From positions 1-24,694 of the IMG/VR virus record IMGVR_UViG_3300035070_000110: a stretch of 24,694 nucleotides of DNA, one strand, 5' to 3'. Made by a program: the position numbers and the translations under genes. This stretch comes from a virus. The notes beneath the pieces are model-generated. The model had not been told where the DNA came from. It did not search any database and saw nothing but the letters and a program-made list of their open reading frames with translations. Positions 20,968 to 24,694 of this stretch are shown here, piece by piece (within the stretch, counting starts at the first letter, position 1; each line of letters starts with the position of its first letter).

Positions 20968-22437
20968 ATGGGTAAGGGCAGTTCACAGGCACCAGCCGAT
21001 CAAACAGTACGCCAAACAAACCTACCTGAGTACGCTGACCCGTACTTTCGTAGGATGTTGCAGGGTGCCGAAGAAGCAACTATGCCCTTTCAAGATGACC
21101 TAAGTCAGCCGATTTACGATGACGCAGGTAACATCACAGGCTTCGGTCAGATGTCTACATATCAGCCTTATCAGGGTGAGCGCATTGCGCCTTCTGCAAA
21201 CTACGGAGATATTCAAGCCTCTCGTGCCATGATTCGTGGTATCGCACAACGTGGCATCCCCGGAATGAAAGAGGCTATGGCTGCTCAACGCGAGGGTATG
21301 GGCGCACAACGTGAGGGTATGGGTGTTCAGCGCGAAGGCATGGACGTAACCCGTAGAGGTATTGGCTTTACAGAAGAGGGTATTGGTCGCTTACGTGACA
21401 TTGGTCAGTATGGCACTGGTGATTTTAGTCAGTATGATCAATTCGAAAGATCAAAATTTGATCCATATTCTAAGTTCCGTCAGGCTAACTATACCGAATA
21501 TGGTTTTCAACAGCCCGATATGTTCACTGGTGAGTCAGTGGGGCAGTACATGTCTCCGTATATGCAGAATGTTGTGGACGTTCAGAAGCAACAAGCTCAG
21601 TTAGACTTTGATCGCAGTCAGGCAGGTCGTGACGCAGCGGCGGTACAAGCAGGTGCGTTTGGCGGATCACGTCAAGCAGTCGGTGACTACCTAGCTCAAG
21701 AAGGTCTAGCCCGTCAGATGGGCGACATTCAAGCCACAGGGCAACAGCAAGCGTTTGAGCAAGCAGCCAGAATGTTCGGCGAAGACCGCGCAGCTCAGAT
21801 GGAGATGGAAAGACTACGCGGTGCTGAACTTGCTCGTGTACAAGCGGGTCGCGCAGGTGAACTTGGTCGGGTTCAAACAGGTGAAGCAAGTGAGTTAGGA
21901 CGAGTACAGGCTGGACGTGCAAGTGAGCAGTCAAGACTAGACGCACTTCGTGCAGCAGAACTAGGACGTGTGCAACAAGCTATCGAACAATCTCGTCAGT
22001 TTGGCGCAGGTCAAGCTCTCGCAGCAGAGCAAGCAGCAATGCAGGGCGCAGGTCAGTTAGGGACAATGGCACAAGGGCTTGGTGGTCTTGGTATGAATGT
22101 TGGTCAGCTTGGTATGAATGTTGGTCAGCTTGGTCAGAGCCTTGCAGGTCTTGGTGAGCGTCAACGTGCAGCAGATATACAAGGCGCACAGCTACTTGAG
22201 ACAGTTGGTCGTGATATTCGTGCAGAGGATCAGGCGCGTCTTGACCTATCATACGAAGATTTTCAGCGTCAGCGTGACTACCCAATCCAACAGTACGAGC
22301 GCATGGCAGGTATCCTACGCGGTGTGCCAGTAACGCCGAATGTAGAGCAGCAGCGTATGGTTAGCTACAACCCAGTACAGCAAGCCTTGGGTGCGGGTAT
22401 ATCGGCACTTGGACTATATAAAGGTCTATCAGCATGA
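20968..22437 (+). CDS. Repeat-rich probable internal virion protein
   Basis: The 489-residue protein has a front with LPEYADPYFRRMLQGAEEAT, then six or so 7-residue units around AQREGMG (residues about 99-140), a Tyr/Phe/Gln-rich section, VQAGAFGGSRQAVGDYLAQE, five 11-residue units like SELGRVQAGRA (286-340), a GMNVGQL repeat, and YNPVQQALGAGISALGLYKG at the end. Helical repeats with Ala, Gln and Arg suggest a long amphipathic helix bundle. Such proteins in short-tailed phages often form the inner core or ejected channel. No enzyme motif was found. The next gene overlaps the stop by 4 bases. Confidence 0.7.
   Translation: MGKGSSQAPADQTVRQTNLPEYADPYFRRMLQGAEEATMPFQDDLSQPIYDDAGNITGFGQMSTYQPYQGERIAPSANYGDIQASRAMIRGIAQRGIPGMKEAMAAQREGMGAQREGMGVQREGMDVTRRGIGFTEEGIGRLRDIGQYGTGDFSQYDQFERSKFDPYSKFRQANYTEYGFQQPDMFTGESVGQYMSPYMQNVVDVQKQQAQLDFDRSQAGRDAAAVQAGAFGGSRQAVGDYLAQEGLARQMGDIQATGQQQAFEQAARMFGEDRAAQMEMERLRGAELARVQAGRAGELGRVQTGEASELGRVQAGRASEQSRLDALRAAELGRVQQAIEQSRQFGAGQALAAEQAAMQGAGQLGTMAQGLGGLGMNVGQLGMNVGQLGQSLAGLGERQRAADIQGAQLLETVGRDIRAEDQARLDLSYEDFQRQRDYPIQQYERMAGILRGVPVTPNVEQQRMVSYNPVQQALGAGISALGLYKGLSA
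21283..21387 (+). repeat. Five 7-residue repeats (21-base units, AQREGMG type)
   Basis: The units read AQREGMG, AQREGMG, VQREGMD, VTRRGIG and FTEEGIG, each encoded by 21 bases. The DNA of the units differs at synonymous positions (CGC or CGT for Arg, GAG or GAA for Glu), so they are older than the 21-base tandem copy at 22087. Confidence 0.85.
21823..21987 (+). repeat. Five 11-residue (hendecad) repeats, 33-base units
   Basis: The units read AELARVQAGRA, GELGRVQTGEA, SELGRVQAGRA, SEQSRLDALRA and AELGRVQQAIE. An 11-residue period is a mark of gently right-handed coiled coils or of long amphipathic helices that lie on membranes. Confidence 0.85.
22087..22128 (+). repeat. Exact 21-base tandem duplication
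   Basis: The unit begins CTTGGTATGAATGTTGG and ends TCAG (21 bases). It occurs twice without a mismatch, followed by a shortened piece (CTTGGTCAG). It encodes LGMNVGQ twice and keeps the frame. The perfect match suggests a recent slip or unequal copying. Confidence 0.88.
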
Positions 22438-24694
22438 ACATTTTAGAGCTTCAAGACAACCTCAAGGACTTACCAGATAGCGCATTGATGCGCGAAATGC
22501 AGATGCCATCAGGCAGCGCACCACAGTTCCTTGTCTTGAGTGAGCTAAAACGCCGTAAACGTATGCGTGACGAGTTCAAGCGTCAAGAAGCCTCAAACAT
22601 GCCAACCGTAGCAGAAGAAGTTGTCACAGCCGCAGGGATGCCGCAGCAAGGTATTATGCAAGCAGCACGTGCAATGGCACCGAATACAAACATGGCCCAG
22701 AATACGGGTATGGACATGGCAGCACCAGTCCCTGCCACACGCGCCCCACAGCCACAGATGATGTCGGATGGCGGCATCATGCGCCTTAATCAGGGATATA
22801 AGATATCATCAGGTACTAGTATATCAGACACATTTTTACCTGCAAGAATAGAAATGGCTTTAAGCGGTAGTAATGCTAATGACAGGATGGTGATTGCAGA
22901 ACAGGTTCTTTCGGGTGTGTATGGCCCTGAAATGCAGTCCCAGTTCACATCAAGTATGCTTGCAGGTAATTATGGCGATGATTTAAAAAACATAGCTGAA
23001 CAATTTAATTCTGTCGCTGCATCGCTTGACGACTCAGCCCCGACAGTTATGGGTGAAGGGCCAAGCTTACAAGAAATAAACCCAGACTCCACAACTTTTG
23101 TTGCCCCAGAAACAGTTAGCGATCCACGCGAGCGCGGTGCGTTAGCTTTTAATAGATACTCAACAGGTGGTTTAGGTGCTATACCTAGCGTTCCTAATAT
23201 TCCTCAAATGGCTTTAGATACGCCGTTATCGTTAAACCAAATTATAGATTCTGGAGTGGGTATTCGCGGTACAGATACAAAAGCCTCTCAAGAGTTAGCT
23301 GAATTTTTAGCAAGTCGTAGATCTGATGTTCCCGGCGCTAACCTTCCCGGTGAGTCAAACCCTTACGTAATAGACCCAAATGCGGCTTTTAAAGCAGGAG
23401 AGTCTTTATCTGATGATGTAGCTATGGCTGAGCTTATGGCTCAAGCTAAAATTGAAAGAGAAGGTTTTGGTGCAGGTGTTGAAGATCAACTATCTCTACA
23501 AGAACAACTTGCTAATAAGTTGGATTTTGCAGTCGATGCAAATAAATCAGCACGTTTATCGGAAATAAATACTCCTCCCCCATCAGTTATTGCAGCGCAG
23601 GCAAATGCAGCGGCGAGAGCCGAAGATGCACCTACCTTTATGGGGGATGTAGTGCCGTTCCTTGGCGATGCGTCTGTTGCCGCAGGTAAAAGTTTATACA
23701 ATAGCTTATTCCCACAAAAAACAGTCGGGCCAGATGATGTAATTGCGGAGCTGCGTGAACAAAATCTTAGCGTCGAGGACAAAGCCGCTCAACTAGGACT
23801 TACTTCAATTACTGGTAAAGACGGTGAGCCGTACTTTATTAGTCCTGCGGGTATGGTGTTTGCACAAGAAGGCGAAGATTTAACTCCCGTAAGCGGCGGT
23901 GCAGCTATGAACATTATGGATGTTGCACAAAACCAAGGTAAAGATTTTAGTAAGTCTCCACTTGGTGAGATACCTTTTGGTAGTTACGCTACTGACGAAG
24001 CAGGTAATGTGCTTCCTGACAGCTATACTCCAATGGCACCAATAGATATAAGCGGGATTAAAAGTCCAGATTTCTTAGAGGGCGCACTTGGCCCTGAAAG
24101 CACAATCGGCAGTGTGTTAAATGTACAAGAAGGCGCTGCACCAACTACGAGCGTGTCAGAAGAAGGGGTTCGTGTTTTTCCTGCGTCTCCAGACCCATCA
24201 TTACTCTCAGATGCTACAACCATTGCAGAGCAAGCCGCCGAAGCGGCAGCGGAAACAACAACTGAGGATCAAATGTTAGAAGCGTCTGGAGCCGCAGATG
24301 CAACATATCCTGCTACTGTAACTACAGACGATGACCCCAACAAAAGATTACCAACAACAGACCCTGATCCTGAAGGGTTTGGCTCAACAGATTCTCGTAT
24401 CGCTAAGATGTTATCAGAGCGTCAAAAGCAAGCCGAATCAGATAAGTGGATGGCACTTGCACAAGCAGGTTTTGAGTTGATGAAGCCAACTCCAACTATT
24501 GGCGAAGGTTTTGGTAAAGCAGGTCAGGCAGGTCTTGCCTATCTAACCAAGTCTAAACAAGGTCTACGTGACTTTGAGACTGATATGCTTAAATTAGAAA
24601 CACAGTTAGCGGCTGCAAGACTTAGATCACAAGGTACAGGTAAAACTTCTGCAACGGCATACGCTGCATTAGAACGCGCTCACAGTAACGCGCT
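22434..24694 (+). CDS. Large probable internal virion protein (3' truncated)
   Basis: The ATG at 22434 overlaps the previous stop (ATGA), and the frame stays open for 753 codons to the window edge, so the C-terminus is missing. The front, LQDNLKDLPDSALMREMQMP then APQFLVLSELKRRKRMRDEF, is one I recall from large virion proteins of marine phages. The middle is acidic and low in motifs. Near the end is DKWMALAQAGFELMKPTPTI with GEGFGKAGQAGLAYLTKSKQ, a helical region also familiar from that group. No transglycosylase or protease motif is seen in the visible part. It is likely the largest ejection or core protein; that is inference. Confidence 0.75.
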   Translation, partial: MNILELQDNLKDLPDSALMREMQMPSGSAPQFLVLSELKRRKRMRDEFKRQEASNMPTVAEEVVTAAGMPQQGIMQAARAMAPNTNMAQNTGMDMAAPVPATRAPQPQMMSDGGIMRLNQGYKISSGTSISDTFLPARIEMALSGSNANDRMVIAEQVLSGVYGPEMQSQFTSSMLAGNYGDDLKNIAEQFNSVAASLDDSAPTVMGEGPSLQEINPDSTTFVAPETVSDPRERGALAFNRYSTGGLGAIPSVPNIPQMALDTPLSLNQIIDSGVGIRGTDTKASQELAEFLASRRSDVPGANLPGESNPYVIDPNAAFKAGESLSDDVAMAELMAQAKIEREGFGAGVEDQLSLQEQLANKLDFAVDANKSARLSEINTPPPSVIAAQANAAARAEDAPTFMGDVVPFLGDASVAAGKSLYNSLFPQKTVGPDDVIAELREQNLSVEDKAAQLGLTSITGKDGEPYFISPAGMVFAQEGEDLTPVSGGAAMNIMDVAQNQGKDFSKSPLGEIPFGSYATDEAGNVLPDSYTPMAPIDISGIKSPDFLEGALGPESTIGSVLNVQEGAAPTTSVSEEGVRVFPASPDPSLLSDATTIAEQAAEAAAETTTEDQMLEASGAADATYPATVTTDDDPNKRLPTTDPDPEGFGSTDSRIAKMLSERQKQAESDKWMALAQAGFELMKPTPTIGEGFGKAGQAGLAYLTKSKQGLRDFETDMLKLETQLAAARLRSQGTGKTSATAYAALERAHSNA

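Overview
This window is the structural and lysis half of a double-stranded DNA phage. It shows 37 protein genes, all on the + strand, packed so tightly that many stop and start codons overlap (TAATG, ATGA, TAGTG). I see no tRNA, rRNA, CRISPR, insertion sequence, integrase or cellular housekeeping gene. Small Lys-rich proteins, TG-rich beta repeats, fibre genes with TGN-x-x-DFGD repeats and a nozzle-like protein starting MPLQKLQFQPGINRE together recall uncultured marine phages of the short-tailed (podovirus) type. The pelagic alphaproteobacterial phages, perhaps of the HMO-2011 kind, come to mind. That placement is from memory and could not be searched.

Layout. Bases 1-1874 are the head module: the end of an unidentified gene, a probable decoration protein, a Mu gpT-like major capsid protein and a strong rho-independent terminator. 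Bases 1875-1984 are a structured leader. Bases 1985-4440 hold eight small genes, most of them very basic. Bases 4450-7352 hold two head-tail adaptor-like proteins, a virion-type protein ending in a cupredoxin-like domain with a full set of type 1 copper ligands, and two further small proteins. Bases 7354-13260 are the tail fibre and appendage block: a 14-unit TG repeat protein, a fibre base protein and three tandem propeller-like paralogues, each with six repeat cores. Bases 13272-16953 hold a coiled-coil protein, a small overlapping gene, the probable tail nozzle, a small tail protein and a zinc ribbon. Bases 16953-19392 hold an unidentified Gln/Met-rich protein and the lysis cassette: a small membrane protein, a 3TM-type holin, a staphylococcal-nuclease-like enzyme and a GH19-type endolysin. 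Bases 19435-24694 are probable internal virion or ejection proteins with a GNAT-like protein among them. The last gene runs off the window.

The capsid and decoration proteins would build the head, the adaptors and nozzle would close it and form the short tail, and the fibre block would carry host recognition. The lysis genes release progeny, and the Gly- and repeat-rich proteins at the right end are candidates for proteins ejected with the DNA.

The strongest unexplained signal is a 14-bp palindrome, AGTTCAAWDGAACT, found between genes at four places (1824, 6393, 14466, 19408). These fall at or near the borders between modules. One copy contains a start codon and another sits beside the capsid terminator. 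Other points worth a look are the complete copper-ligand set in the 5133-5924 product, the MKRGG microprotein at 4010-4177, and peptide motifs reused across genes.
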